Shown: positions 21,759 to 31,253, counted from the first letter of the stretch. The stretch is DNA of 34,979 bases from Verrucomicrobiota bacterium (GCA_947454705.1 CANGKZ010000050.1:1-34979); one strand, 5' to 3'. Notes: generated from the sequence alone by a model not told the origin. Numbers and translations are program-made.

Positions 21759-24443
21759 TTATTTCTCCCGGAAAAGGCGGCTCTGCACAAGCTCGTGGAT
21801 CAGGCTGCGGACCCCGAATTGTCCCTTCGCGGTGCGGTCGAGCATTCGCTCAATTTCGGTACGGTCGCTGAAGTGCACCGGGGCTCCGGTGGCATAGACG
21901 GTGAGTTGACGCGCGAGGTTGCGGGCGAGCTGACGCTGGTCGGCGAGAATCAGGCGTTTGAAATCGCGGATGTCGGTGAAGGGGCGTCCATCGGGCAACT
22001 CTCCGGAGGCATCCACCGGAAGCGCGGAGTGGAAGGTGAATTTCTGTCCCCCTTTTCCGATTCCTGGGTCGGGCTTGGCGTTGCCGCCGTCGGCCCGGTA
22101 CCGCTCGCGCCATCCGCCCATCACATCGAAGTTCTCCAGGGCGAACCCGGCCGGATCAATTTTGGCATGGCACGCATTGCAGCTTTCCTGCGTGCGGTGC
22201 TTGGCCAGCTGCTGCCTCAGGGTGACGGCGCCGCGGATGTCAGGCTCCACCGCGGGAACGCTGGGGGGCGGCGGAGGCGGTGCCTGGCCGATGATGCGTT
22301 CCATGATCCAGACGCCGCGCAGCACGGGCGACGTGGTGGTGCCGTTGGCGGTCACCTTGAGCACGCTGGCCTGGGTGATCAGGCCGCCGCGCGGACTGTC
22401 GGCGGGAATCGGGACCTTGCGGTGCAATGCCCCTTCGAACCTCGGCAGTCCGTAATGCACGGCAAGGCGCTCGTTGAGCATCGCGAAGTCCGAGGACACC
22501 AGATTGCGCGCCGGCAGGTTTCCGCGGATGAGCTCGGCGAAGAAGGCGCGCGTCTCCTCGAGGGCCGATTCGGTCAAATGGTCATCGAGGTAGTAGTCGG
22601 GATAGAGCGTCGCATCCGGAGCGGTGCCTTCCATTTTTCGGAGGTCGATCCAGTAATCGAGGAACGCCTCCACGAAGCGGAGGGACCGCGGATCGTTCAG
22701 GAGCCGGTCAGTCTGGGCACGAAGCACCTCGGGCCGGTGAAGACGTCCGCGTCGTGCGGCTTCGCGCAGTTCCGCGTCGGGCGCTGTGTTCCACAAAAAA
22801 TACGACAGGCGGGAGGCGAGCGCGTAGTCGTCGAGCGTTCCCGGCTTTTCCTCCAGGCCGAGAAACTCGGGCGAACAGAGCACGGCGGTGTAGCCGGCGA
22901 TCATGGAATCGGTGAAGGAATTGCCGGCCTCCATCGCTTTCGAAATCAACGGAAGGAAGCGCTGGGATTCCGTCCCGGACACCGGCCGTCGGTACGCGGC
23001 GGAGACGAAATGACGCAGCAGCGGCTCGGCATCGGCCGCCGGCTTGGTGGAAAGAACCTCGACCCCGGGGGCGGGCTTGAAGCGTCGATTGGCACGGGCG
23101 GTGTTGGTGCCCCCGGAAGGTGCGGCCGGGGCGGCCGGTTTCTGGTTGGCGATGGGCAGGGAACCGAAGAGCAGCTGGTGTCCCGGCGTGGGCCATGTGT
23201 CATAAATGGGGCCCTCGACTTCCAGCCAACGGAACACCACGCCCGGTTGACCGTCCTTTTCCGCAAGTGGGTTCTGCCATCGGCCGGGTCCGGGACGCGA
23301 CCGGAAGAGGCGCGCGGGGTCGGGTCGGATGGTTTCCCCCGCGAGCAGATAAACGTCGAGTTCCTTCACGCCCGGTTCCGGGGTGACGTCAAAGGCCCCG
23401 AGCCGTCGCAGCAGGTTTGGCGGCACCTCGGAGTACACGGTGATGGGTTCGGAGCGGCGGCCTTTTGAAACGTTGTCGAGATCGGGAATGAACCACTTGT
23501 TGGTCGGGCCCGGACCCACCCACACGGAGTAGCCGTGGAAGCGGAGCCTGTAGCGTCCGGCCACCGGAGCGCGGAACTGGTTGAACTTCGGCTCCAGCGG
23601 CTCGTAGCTGCCGGCCACCACGCCCACGCCTTCGAGTTCCCGCTTGGCGGGATCGTTTGTACCAACACTGATCGGTGCCTTGCCCGCCCGGACGTCGGCC
23701 TGGCCGCCGAAGCCGAGCACCGGGAAGGTGGCGCGTTCGGGCGCGGTGTTAAAAACCGAGAAGGTCATCGGCCCGGTGTAGCTGCGCTGGTCGCGGGTGT
23801 AGTAGCGAACGACCGAGGGCTTGGGGCGGTCCGCCTGGGGAACCATGGCGCCGCGCAGGGCGGTGTCGGCGGTGGCCAGGTACCGGGCCATCTGCACGTG
23901 CGAGATGTCGAGGGCGTCGCCGATCTTGTTGTAGCGATAGGCCAGGCCGTCCTCGGGCAGTGCATCGCGCAGGGGCAGCCACGGGGACTGGAGCAGATCG
24001 CGAACCGTATTTTCGTACTCGTACCGATTCAGTCGCCGCCGCGTGGCGCGTCCGGACTGGGCGATGTGGCGTCGATCCGTTTCGGTGAGCCGGTTGGAGA
24101 GTTCCCCAAGGAACGATGCCGTTTCGCGTGCGGCGGGTTGGGGCTTTTTCTTCGGAGGCATTTCTCCGTCGCGAACACGGTCGTGGACCTTCACCCAGAG
24201 GTTGAACTCAGCCGGGGAATCGAGATTGAAGGCGAGCGCGGTGAGGTCGAGTCCGCCCTTTTTGGAGTCGGCATCATGACACTCAACGCAGTGCTGCTTC
24301 AGCATCGTCTGAACCGTACCGGGCGCCGTGGGAGTTGCCGCACGCGCGTCCACGACGAACGCTGCGGACCAGGACCAACCGCATGCCACCATCAGCAGAG
24401 GTCGGATCAGGCGGGCAAAAGGGGAATGAAGGTTCGGCCGCAT
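21759..24443 (-). CDS. DUF1592 family protein with cytochrome c (PSD-type) haem domain
   Basis: This large exported protein has 894 residues. A signal peptide (about 1-36) is followed by a cytochrome c-like domain with CVECH (Cys52, Cys55, His56) and a probable distal Met95 in GEMPPKKK. Then come the standard DUF1587 box ([16 protein letters not shown]), DUF1595/DUF1592 ([30 protein letters not shown]), DUF1588 ([17 protein letters not shown]) and DUF1585 ([18 protein letters not shown]). A second CxxCH is present at CNACH (Cys755, Cys758, His759). The domain order and length are normal for the family. It is the first gene of a two-gene operon with DUF1552. Haem binding is expected from the motifs; the substrate and reaction are unknown. 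Confidence 0.92.
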   Translation of the reverse strand: MRPNLHSPFARLIRPLLMVACGWSWSAAFVVDARAATPTAPGTVQTMLKQHCVECHDADSKKGGLDLTALAFNLDSPAEFNLWVKVHDRVRDGEMPPKKKPQPAARETASFLGELSNRLTETDRRHIAQSGRATRRRLNRYEYENTVRDLLQSPWLPLRDALPEDGLAYRYNKIGDALDISHVQMARYLATADTALRGAMVPQADRPKPSVVRYYTRDQRSYTGPMTFSVFNTAPERATFPVLGFGGQADVRAGKAPISVGTNDPAKRELEGVGVVAGSYEPLEPKFNQFRAPVAGRYRLRFHGYSVWVGPGPTNKWFIPDLDNVSKGRRSEPITVYSEVPPNLLRRLGAFDVTPEPGVKELDVYLLAGETIRPDPARLFRSRPGPGRWQNPLAEKDGQPGVVFRWLEVEGPIYDTWPTPGHQLLFGSLPIANQKPAAPAAPSGGTNTARANRRFKPAPGVEVLSTKPAADAEPLLRHFVSAAYRRPVSGTESQRFLPLISKAMEAGNSFTDSMIAGYTAVLCSPEFLGLEEKPGTLDDYALASRLSYFLWNTAPDAELREAARRGRLHRPEVLRAQTDRLLNDPRSLRFVEAFLDYWIDLRKMEGTAPDATLYPDYYLDDHLTESALEETRAFFAELIRGNLPARNLVSSDFAMLNERLAVHYGLPRFEGALHRKVPIPADSPRGGLITQASVLKVTANGTTTSPVLRGVWIMERIIGQAPPPPPPSVPAVEPDIRGAVTLRQQLAKHRTQESCNACHAKIDPAGFALENFDVMGGWRERYRADGGNAKPDPGIGKGGQKFTFHSALPVDASGELPDGRPFTDIRDFKRLILADQRQLARNLARQLTVYATGAPVHFSDRTEIERMLDRTAKGQFGVRSLIHELVQSRLFREK

Positions 24444-24524
24444 GGGAAACAGGTCCTCAATGGAAGACCTCCGTGCGACCTGTATTCAAGCCGCGATCCG
24501 CGGCGTGACCCTTTGCGCGCCGAT

Positions 24525-26747
24525 TCAGCGGACGCTTGCGGGAGGGGTTTCCTTGTAGGGCACCCCGAGGCGGTCGAAGAGGAAGCTCAGGACATCGGCC
24601 TCCTGCTGGATCACTTCGCTCCGAGCGGTGCCGGATCCGTGGCCGCTGCTCGCGCTGGTGCGCAGAAGGATCGGCTCGCCGGAGGCGGTCGCAGCCTGCA
24701 GGCGCGCGGTCATCTTGCGGGAGTTCGAGGGATTCACGCGGCCGTCGTTGTCGCCGGTCATGAAAAACACAGCGGGATACTTCACTCCGGCGCTGACGTG
24801 GTGGTAGGGCGAGTACGCGTGCAGGGCCCGGAATTGTTCGGGATTTTTCACCGTACCAAATTCGGGAACGTTGAACGCCCCGTTGGGTTCGAGCTCGACG
24901 CGCAGCATGTCGTAGATGCCCACATGGGTGACCACGGCGCGGAAGAGTTCCGGATGCTGGGTGAGGGAGGCGCCCATGAGCAGCCCGCCGTTGCTGCCGC
25001 CCTCGATGGCCAGTCGCGAGGGCTGGGTGTAGTTGCGGGCGATGAGGTGTCGCGCGCAGGCCGCGAAGTCATCGAACACGTTCTGCTTGTTCACGCCGGA
25101 TCCCTGCGAATGCCACGTGCCGCCATACTCGCCACCGCCGCGGAGGTTGGCCACCACGTGCACGCCGCCCTGGTCGAGCCAGAGGCGTCCCTCGGCTCCG
25201 AGAAACTTGGGCGTGATGTTGATTCCATAGCCGCCGTAGCCGGTGAGGAGCGTGGGGTTGTTGCCGTTTCGCTTCGTGCCGCGGCGTTGAATGATGCTGA
25301 CCGGAACGCGGGTTCCATCCTTGGAAGTGGCGAACTCGCGCAGGACTTCGCAGTCGTCGAAGGTCACCGGCGATTTCTCCACCAGTGCGGTTCGATGCAC
25401 GCCTCCCTTCGCGGCATCGGCGCGGAACCATCCGGTGGTTGTGAGAAACGTTCCGACCGAGAGAAGCATGGATCGATCGGGCAGGGGGACCATGGCGCCG
25501 ACGGCCGAGACCGGCGGCAGCGCTAGCGTGGAGGGCGAGGATCCATCGAGTTTGAAGCGTCGCACGCGCGAGGGGCCGCCGAGCATTTCAATGACCCAGA
25601 GTCCCGATTCATTGGCGGCGAAGGCGGGCACGATGTCCAGGCCCTGCCAGTCGTAGCCCACGATCACGCTCTCGCCTTCGGGAACGATGACCCGGGCTTC
25701 GCTCAGAATGGGTCGATCGACCGGGAGCTTCAGGATGCGTCCGCGCGGGGCGTCCTTGCGCGAGACGAGGTAGAGCTGGTGCTCGGGTCCGAACACGATG
25801 GATTTCACGCCATCGGCAAACCGCGTGATCTGGTTCCATTTTTGATCCGGCCCGCGCAGCCAGTGGGCGAAGTCGCCGCCGTCGCCGTCCTGCACGGTCA
25901 CCAGCAGGTGGCGTCCATCGGGGCTGACCGATGGGAACACTTCGCCGATGCGCGGGAATTCCTTTCCGATGCAATAGGTGTCGGCCGACTCCGCATCGCC
26001 GAGGGCGTGGTGATACAGCTGCTCGTAGAAGGCGAGGTCTGCGGGCGGACGTTCCCCGGCGCGCGGATAGCGGGTGTAGAAGAAGCCGCGGCTGTCGCGG
26101 TCCCAGGCCACACTGCCGCCGCCGGTGGGGAAGGAGACGCGTTCAATCCGGTCCGGTCGGGGCGCGCCCGTGACGGCATCGAGCAGCACGAGATTCCCGC
26201 GCTCGGATCCGGCATCGGCAAGAATCACGGCCACGCGGGTGCCGTCGGGCGAGGGATAGAATCCGTCGATGGACGTGGTGCCTTTCGAATTTTGGACGTT
26301 CGGATCGAGAAGGATGCGTTCCGTTTCCGGGGCATCGGGCGATGCGATGGACACCAGCAGCGGTTGTTCCAGCGGGGGTTGTCGCTTGAGCGCGAGGAGC
26401 CGGTTTCCTGCGGGTTTGACCTGGCGGTAGGAAGCCGATGCGGCGGCGCTGAGTTTTTCGAGCCGCTTGTGAATCGGGGAGCGCGCAGGCAGGGCGTCGA
26501 GAAAGCCGCGGGTGTGGGCGTTCTGCCCGGCGGTCCAGGTGCGGACATCGGCGGAGGTTGAATCCTCGAGCCACCGGTAGTCTTCGGCGACGGCGACGCC
26601 GTGGTAGGTGTCGGTGACGGGTTTTCGTTCGGCGACGGGCGGGGCGGCGTGGAGGGGTTGCATCCGGAGCGAAATCAGCAGGAGGGCGGTGATGCCGACG
26701 GCGTGGGGCCACGAGGGCAGCGGGAGTCGCGTCGCGAGTCGAACCAT
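24525..26747 (-). CDS. Secreted prolyl oligopeptidase family serine peptidase (S9A)
   Basis: This 740-residue protein probably cleaves short proline-containing peptides in the periplasm. A signal peptide covers about residues 1-36 (GITALLLISLRMQPLHAA). The N-terminal entry region (DTYHGVAVAEDYRWLED) and the seven-bladed propeller (about 100-440) are followed by the alpha/beta-hydrolase domain. The catalytic Ser585 sits in EGGSNGGLLMGA, the catalytic Asp lies in GDNDGRVNP (about 666-668), and His703 lies in SSGHGSG. Length and layout match S9A enzymes. An upstream in-frame ATG at 26789 exists, but the one at 26747 sits just before the signal peptide. The gene is divergent from the serine hydrolase across 104 bases, and both encode exported proteins. 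Confidence 0.94.
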   Translation of the reverse strand: MVRLATRLPLPSWPHAVGITALLLISLRMQPLHAAPPVAERKPVTDTYHGVAVAEDYRWLEDSTSADVRTWTAGQNAHTRGFLDALPARSPIHKRLEKLSAAASASYRQVKPAGNRLLALKRQPPLEQPLLVSIASPDAPETERILLDPNVQNSKGTTSIDGFYPSPDGTRVAVILADAGSERGNLVLLDAVTGAPRPDRIERVSFPTGGGSVAWDRDSRGFFYTRYPRAGERPPADLAFYEQLYHHALGDAESADTYCIGKEFPRIGEVFPSVSPDGRHLLVTVQDGDGGDFAHWLRGPDQKWNQITRFADGVKSIVFGPEHQLYLVSRKDAPRGRILKLPVDRPILSEARVIVPEGESVIVGYDWQGLDIVPAFAANESGLWVIEMLGGPSRVRRFKLDGSSPSTLALPPVSAVGAMVPLPDRSMLLSVGTFLTTTGWFRADAAKGGVHRTALVEKSPVTFDDCEVLREFATSKDGTRVPVSIIQRRGTKRNGNNPTLLTGYGGYGINITPKFLGAEGRLWLDQGGVHVVANLRGGGEYGGTWHSQGSGVNKQNVFDDFAACARHLIARNYTQPSRLAIEGGSNGGLLMGASLTQHPELFRAVVTHVGIYDMLRVELEPNGAFNVPEFGTVKNPEQFRALHAYSPYHHVSAGVKYPAVFFMTGDNDGRVNPSNSRKMTARLQAATASGEPILLRTSASSGHGSGTARSEVIQQEADVLSFLFDRLGVPYKETPPASVR

Positions 26748-26851
26748 GGTGCAAACGCTGTCACTGGCCTGCGATGGGGGAAAGCGCAATTCCCCGCGCG
26801 AGCGGAAGATTGCCCGCGTTGAAACGTCGCGGCAGGATCTTCATTGATCCC

Positions 26852-28357
26852 ATGAAACGCGCCCCGATCGCATCCCTCGTCGTCGCCCTCACCGTCCTGG
26901 CTCCTGTTGCGGTTTCGGTCGCGGTCGCGGCCGCTCCGGCCAAGGCGCTGCCCCGCAGCACGCCCGAGGCGCAGGGGATTTCATCGGCAGCCATTCTCGG
27001 ATTTGTGGAGGAGGCGGACCGATCGATTGATTCGCTGCACAGCCTGATGATCGTGCGTCACGGCCAGGTGGTGGCCGAGGGATGGTGGACGCCGTACGAC
27101 GCAAGCACGCGCCACGAGCTGTATTCGTTGAGCAAAAGCTTCACCTCCACGGCGGTGGGCTTCGCGGTGGCCGAGGGAAAGTTGAGCGTGGATGACGAGG
27201 TGTTGAAGTTCTTCCCGGAGGACGCGCCGGCGAATCCGAGCGGGAATCTCAAGGCGATGCGGGTGAGCGATCTGCTGCGCATGCAGGCGGGTCACGAACG
27301 CGAAATCACCATCACGCGCGAGGCGCTCTCGACCCGCGCATTTCTGGCGCATCCGGTTCCGTTCAAGCCAGGCACGCGGTTTCTCTACAACACGCCCGCC
27401 ACGTTCATGCAGTCGGCGATCGTGCAGAAGGTCAGCGGCCAGCCGGTGCTGGAGTATTTGAAGCCGCGGCTGTTTGAACCGCTGGGGATTGAGAATCCGA
27501 CCTGGGACACCAACGCGCAGGGAATTTCCCTCGGCGGCTACGGGTTGAGTGTGAAGACCGAGGACATTGCCAAATTTGGTCAACTGTACCTGCAGAAGGG
27601 ACGCTGGCAGGGGCGTCAGCTGTTGCCCGCCAGCTGGGTGGAAGCGGCGACGTCGCGCCAGACTTCGAATGGAAGCAATCCCCGCAGCGACTGGGATCAG
27701 GGCTATGGGTACCAATTTTGGCGCTGCCAGAACAACGCGTACCGGGGCGATGGGGCGTTTGGACAGTATTGCATCGTGATGCCGGAGCAGGATGCGGTGA
27801 TCGCCATGACCAGCGGCGTGCGGGACATGCAGGCGATCTTGAATCTGGTCTGGTCGCGGTTGTTGCCCGCGATGCAGCCGAAGCGCCTTCCGTCCGATGC
27901 GGCCACGCAGGCGCGTTTGAAGTCCGTGCTCGGCGCGCTGAAGCTCAAGACGGTCGAGGGCGCGCAAACCTCTCCGATCGCATCGCGGGTGGTGGGGCGG
28001 CGCTACGCGATCGCCGCGAACGACCACCAGTTGGAATCCCTCACCGTGGTGAAGTCGGGACCGGAAGGAACCACCTTGAACCTTCGATTCCATGGGGTGG
28101 ATCGCACTGTGGTTTGCGGGGCGGGCCGCTGGGTGAAGGGGCGCTTGGAGTTTGGTCAGTTCCCGGAACGCATCGTGGGCGCGAGCAGCGCGTGGGTGCA
28201 GGAGGACACGCTGGTGGCGAAGCTCTGTTTCCCGGAGACGCCTTACACCCTGAGCCTGAAGCTAAAGTTCTCCGGGGACACTCTGGTGCTGGATCCGGAG
28301 TTCAACGTGTCGATCTTCCCCACCCACCTGGCGCGCTGGACTGGCAAGGCGGAGTAG
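26852..28357 (+). CDS. Secreted serine hydrolase, beta-lactamase / penicillin-binding fold
   Basis: This 501-residue exported hydrolase of the beta-lactamase class C family (PF00144) has a signal peptide at about residues 1-28 (hydrophobic, ending VAVAAAPA). The active-site SxxK motif is SLSK (Ser92-Lys95) in ELYSLSKSFTSTAVG. The second motif is at FLYNTPATFMQS (Tyr179). Further family landmarks are VSDLLRMQAG, YLKPRLFEPLGIENPTW and YGLSVKTEDIAKFGQLYL. A C-terminal domain of about 130 residues (from about 370) is beta-rich and of unknown role. The ATG at 26852 is preferred over the in-frame start at 26774 because it begins the signal peptide. The substrate is unknown: esterase, amidase or D-amino-acid peptidase are all possible. 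Confidence 0.92.
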   Translation: MKRAPIASLVVALTVLAPVAVSVAVAAAPAKALPRSTPEAQGISSAAILGFVEEADRSIDSLHSLMIVRHGQVVAEGWWTPYDASTRHELYSLSKSFTSTAVGFAVAEGKLSVDDEVLKFFPEDAPANPSGNLKAMRVSDLLRMQAGHEREITITREALSTRAFLAHPVPFKPGTRFLYNTPATFMQSAIVQKVSGQPVLEYLKPRLFEPLGIENPTWDTNAQGISLGGYGLSVKTEDIAKFGQLYLQKGRWQGRQLLPASWVEAATSRQTSNGSNPRSDWDQGYGYQFWRCQNNAYRGDGAFGQYCIVMPEQDAVIAMTSGVRDMQAILNLVWSRLLPAMQPKRLPSDAATQARLKSVLGALKLKTVEGAQTSPIASRVVGRRYAIAANDHQLESLTVVKSGPEGTTLNLRFHGVDRTVVCGAGRWVKGRLEFGQFPERIVGASSAWVQEDTLVAKLCFPETPYTLSLKLKFSGDTLVLDPEFNVSIFPTHLARWTGKAE

Positions 28358-28404
28358 GGCGGAAATTCGAGTTCGGGGAGGGATTCGAGCGGTTTTCTCC
28401 CCGA

Positions 28405-28432
28405 AAAATGACCTACGCCTTGTGGTGTAGGT
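28405..28432 (-). terminator. Possible terminator between the convergent hydrolase and dnaB
   Basis: ACCTACGCC (28411-28419) pairs with GGTGTAGGT (28424-28432), a 9-bp stem with one G-U pair. On the minus strand it is followed by CATTTTTC. It could end the dnaB transcript, although it lies about 170 bases beyond the stop. On the plus strand no T-tract follows. Confidence 0.4.
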
Positions 28433-28525
28433 GGCAATGAACTTGCTAAACTCGCGCATCCAACTGGGGCATACGCATTTTTTGCCGCCCCGGATCGACG
28501 CCAAGGAGGCGGGGATGGGGCGGGT

Positions 28526-28594
28526 ATCGAAGATCGCAGATCGCAGATCGGAGATCGTGTCTCGGAAATCGGAGATCGAAGTTCGATTTTCGGG
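28526..28594. repeat. GATCG word array
   Basis: A degenerate tandem of ATCGAAGATCG, CAGATCG, CAGATCG and GAGATCG, followed by TCGGAAATCGGAGATCGAAG and TTCGATTTTCGGG, ends just before the dnaB stop. The same words occur at 5725-5747 and 20071-20090. Confidence 0.5.
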
Positions 28595-28603
28595 AACGCA
28601 GGG

Positions 28604-30070
28604 TTAGCCGACGTCGTCGTCGCTGACCTTGGCTGCGGATTCGAAGCGGGTGAAACCTTTGAGGAAGGACAGCGGAACGTCGCCCGTGGGGCCGTTACGT
28701 TGTTTCGCAATGAGGAGGTTCACCTGCACCACTTCGCCCTGGGGAACGGAGGGGGCATCTTCTTCGTCATCGGTGCTGGGCTTGTAGAGGAGCGCCACCA
28801 CGTCGGCGTCCTGCTCGATGGCACCGGATTCGCGAAGGTCGGAGAGCCGCGGCTTGCGGTTCTTGTCCTTTTCCATATCGCGGTTCAACTGACTGAGCAC
28901 GATCACCGGGCATTTCAACTCCTTGGCCAGCGCCTTGACGCCGTTGGAGATGTCGGAGATTTCCTGCTGACGATTGTCCTGCGCCTTTTTGGCCGTGGAG
29001 TGGAGGAGCTGGAGGTAGTCGATGACGAACATCCGGATCCCGTGCTGCTGCCACATGCGTCGCGCGCGGGCGCGGAGCTGGAGAATCGAGAGGCCCGGGG
29101 TGTCGTCGATGTGCAGCGGCGCCTTGGCCATTTTTGAGGCGGCTCCGGTGAGCTTGCGCATGTCGGACTCGGAAAGGAAGCCGTCGCGGATGGCGCGACC
29201 ATTCACCCGGGCGACCGAGCAAAGCATACGCATGACCAGTGACTCCGAGGTCATTTCCAGGCTGAACACGCCCACCGGGAGGCCTTCGTTCATGACCACG
29301 TGCTCGGCAATGTTCATGGCCAGCGAGGTTTTTCCCATCGAGGGACGGGCCGCCAGGACGATCATTTCGCCCTCGTGGAGGCCGCTGGTCATCTTGTCGA
29401 GATCGACGAATCCGGTACCAATTCCGGTCAGACCGCCGGCGCGTTGGTGGAAGTCCTCAATCATGGCGATCGCGCCACGAACCAGGTCCTTCATGCCGCG
29501 GTTGCTGACCGATTCGCGGTCCTGGCTGATGCGCAGGATGTCGCGTTCCACCTCGTCGAGCAGGGCATCGACTTCGCCCTCGTGGGTGTGGACGCGTCCG
29601 GTCACCTGCGTGCAGGTCTGGAGCATGCGCCGGAGCACGTGCTTCTCGCGAACGATGTCGAGGTAGTACTCGAGGTTGGCCGCGCTGGGGACGGCGTCCA
29701 TGAGGCTGCTCAGGTAGGCGAGTCCGCCCACGCCCTCGAGCTGGTTGGCATCCTTGAGCCGCTGCTGGACGGTGATGAGATCGATCGGGTCCTTGCCGTC
29801 GTACATCGCCACCAGGTGTTCGAACAACGCCTGATGGCGCAGGTCGTAGAACACCTCGGCCCCGGCTTTTACCTTTTCGAGGCACAGCCCGAGGCTGTCG
29901 TTGGGCGAAAGCAGGATACACCCCAGCACGCCCTGTTCGGCTTCGGTGCTGTGGGGCGGGAGACGATCGAGCCTCGCGGGATCGACGAGCGGCGAGTTCT
30001 TCTGGCGACGGGTGCGCTTGAAGTCGGCCGGGGGCAGGGGAAGCAGCGTGGATTCAGCGGAGTCAGACAT
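28604..30070 (-). CDS. dnaB: Replicative DNA helicase DnaB
   Basis: This 488-residue hexameric helicase unwinds DNA at the replication fork. The N-terminal domain (about 38-145) has PPHSTEAEQGVLGCIL and DLITVQQRL. The RecA-like C-terminal domain has GIGTGFVDLDKMTSGLHEGE, the Walker A box ARPSMGKTS (Lys247), FSLEMTSESLVMRML, the Walker B Asp351 in MFVIDYLQLL, and the arginine-finger region IVLSQLNRDMEKDKNRKPRL with SDLRESGAIEQDAD. An N-terminal extension of about 35 residues is unremarkable. No intein interrupts it. It is last in the prs-to-dnaB block but is separated from rplI by a terminator and a 527-base gap, so it probably has its own promoter. No Shine-Dalgarno motif is evident before the ATG. 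Confidence 0.97.
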   Translation of the reverse strand: MSDSAESTLLPLPPADFKRTRRQKNSPLVDPARLDRLPPHSTEAEQGVLGCILLSPNDSLGLCLEKVKAGAEVFYDLRHQALFEHLVAMYDGKDPIDLITVQQRLKDANQLEGVGGLAYLSSLMDAVPSAANLEYYLDIVREKHVLRRMLQTCTQVTGRVHTHEGEVDALLDEVERDILRISQDRESVSNRGMKDLVRGAIAMIEDFHQRAGGLTGIGTGFVDLDKMTSGLHEGEMIVLAARPSMGKTSLAMNIAEHVVMNEGLPVGVFSLEMTSESLVMRMLCSVARVNGRAIRDGFLSESDMRKLTGAASKMAKAPLHIDDTPGLSILQLRARARRMWQQHGIRMFVIDYLQLLHSTAKKAQDNRQQEISDISNGVKALAKELKCPVIVLSQLNRDMEKDKNRKPRLSDLRESGAIEQDADVVALLYKPSTDDEEDAPSVPQGEVVQVNLLIAKQRNGPTGDVPLSFLKGFTRFESAAKVSDDDVG

Positions 30071-30218
30071 GGCGACGGCAACAGCAGGCGAACACTCTAG
30101 CGATCAACGCCGGAGAAGGTGCAGGAGAAACCCACGCGGGGGAGGCGGGAGTTACCGACCGGTTGTTCACAGGAGAGTGGGTCGAGGGGGGGGCGAAGTT
30201 CGAAGATCGTAAATGGGG

Positions 30219-30271
30219 GGAGGGCTTGGTTCCACCCAAGCCCTAGCTTCGTTTGCGGATCTCGTGTGAAG
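30219..30271 (-). repeat. Dispersed hairpin repeat of about 50 bp, copy B
   Basis: Read on the minus strand it gives CTTCACACGAG, ATCCGCAAACGAA, a 4-base spacer and the perfect hairpin GGGCTTGG - GTGGAA - CCAAGCCC, then TCC. It matches copy A at 5912-5964 in stem, loop and flanking box; only the short spacers differ. Confidence 0.65.
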
Positions 30272-30369
30272 TTGCAGTGTGAAATCCGGAGCTCATCGCG
30301 GATGTGCACGGGGTAGATTCTGTTCCAATTCTCTGTCGCCCCGCCGGGGCTGAGGAGGTCGTGCGCGAG

Positions 30370-30415
30370 GAACCCCCGGGCTGAAGCCCAGGGCTATTTT
30401 CGAGAATCCCTTCGG
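30370..30415. repeat. GC-rich palindromic intergenic element
   Basis: The core CCCGGGCTGAAGCCCAGGGC carries two overlapping palindromes, GGGCT-GA-AGCCC and AGCCC-AGGGCT. It is followed by TATTTTCGAGAATCCC. Similar GGGCTTCAGCCC elements are, from memory, common between genes in some environmental phyla; I could not verify this here. Confidence 0.4.
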
Positions 30416-30517
30416 CTTGGATGCTGATGCGATGGCGGATCCGGCGTCGGCCCCAGAACCCCTCTGGCCGATCTGCGGTCTTCGAACTCCGATCTCCGAC
30501 TCCTCCCCACCGCGGCT

Positions 30518-30557
30518 CAAAAAACAAAAACGGGCGAACGCGGAATGCGTTCGCCCG
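30518..30557 (-). terminator. Rho-independent terminator after rplI
   Basis: On the minus strand CGGGCGAACGC - ATTCC - GCGTTCGCCCG forms a perfect 11-bp stem and is followed at once by TTTTTGTTTTTTG. It sits about 40 bases after the rplI stop, so it should end the prs-rplI transcript before dnaB. Confidence 0.92.
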
Positions 30558-30597
30558 TGGTGGACTCAATCGGCAGGGCCGATCGAATCGGGATGAA

Positions 30598-31188
30598 TTA
30601 CTTGGCCTTGCCCTTCTTGGCAGGCTTGGCTTCGGCGGCCGGAGCGGGGGCTTCGGCAGCTTCGGTGCGACGGCCGCGCTTCTCGGTCTTCGGGGCCTCG
30701 GACTTCACTTCGGCGGGCACTTCGGGAAGCGGGTTGGCGCTCTTGACGATGATCTTGAGCGAGCTCTTGACCTCGGGGTGGAGGCGGAGTTCGACGTCGT
30801 ATTCGCCGAGCGCGTGGATCGCCTTCTCGAGGTGGATCTTGCGCTTGTCGAGGGAGACTTCGAGCTGGGTCTTGAGGGCGTCCGCGATGGAGCCGCTGGT
30901 GATCGAGCCGAACATCTTGCCGTCGTCGCCGGTCTTCGCCAGCAAGGTCAGGGTGACCTTGTTCAGGCTCTTGCCGAGCTCGGACATGGAGTTGAATTCC
31001 TGAGCCTCGCGTTCGGCGCGGCGCTGGCGCAGCACTTCAACGCGGCGCTTGTTGCTGCTGCTCAAAGGAACAGCGAGCCCCTGCGGGATCAGGTAGTTGC
31101 GGGCGAAGCCGGCGGACACGGAGACTTGGTCGGATTCACCGCCCAGACCCACGACGGGCTTGATCAGGATGATTTCAGTTTTGGCCAT
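30598..31188 (-). CDS. rplI: 50S ribosomal protein bL9
   Basis: Protein of 196 residues. The N-terminal RNA-binding domain (about 1-55) has EIILIKPVVGLGGESDQVSV and GFARNYLIPQGLA, which is diagnostic for bL9. A central helix (about 45-80) links to the C-terminal domain with KMFGSITSGSIADAL and LGEYDVELRLHPEV. The last 45 or so residues are an Ala/Lys/Pro/Glu-rich tail beyond the usual length of about 150, probably disordered. It follows ssb by 65 bases; rpsR, which often sits between ssb and rplI, is absent here. A strong terminator lies just downstream. Confidence 0.96.
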   Translation of the reverse strand: MAKTEIILIKPVVGLGGESDQVSVSAGFARNYLIPQGLAVPLSSSNKRRVEVLRQRRAEREAQEFNSMSELGKSLNKVTLTLLAKTGDDGKMFGSITSGSIADALKTQLEVSLDKRKIHLEKAIHALGEYDVELRLHPEVKSSLKIIVKSANPLPEVPAEVKSEAPKTEKRGRRTEAAEAPAPAAEAKPAKKGKAK

Positions 31189-31253
31189 ACGGACGAAAAG
31201 GGGTGTTGGTTAAGACGGAGTTCGAAAATCGGATTCGAAAATACGGGTTCGGT

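Larger units (their letters stand above)
30071..30597. other. Non-coding gap upstream of dnaB with repeats and a terminator
   Basis: No gene was seen here. On the dnaB-proximal side is a G-rich run with GAAGTTCGAAGATCG words, then copy B of the hairpin repeat (30219-30271), a GCCCC-GCC-GGGGC-like palindrome (about 30339-30352), a CCCGGGCTGAAGCCCAGGGC element (30376-30395) and the rplI terminator (30518-30557). The dnaB promoter should lie in this gap, but no clear -35/-10 boxes were identified. Confidence 0.7.
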
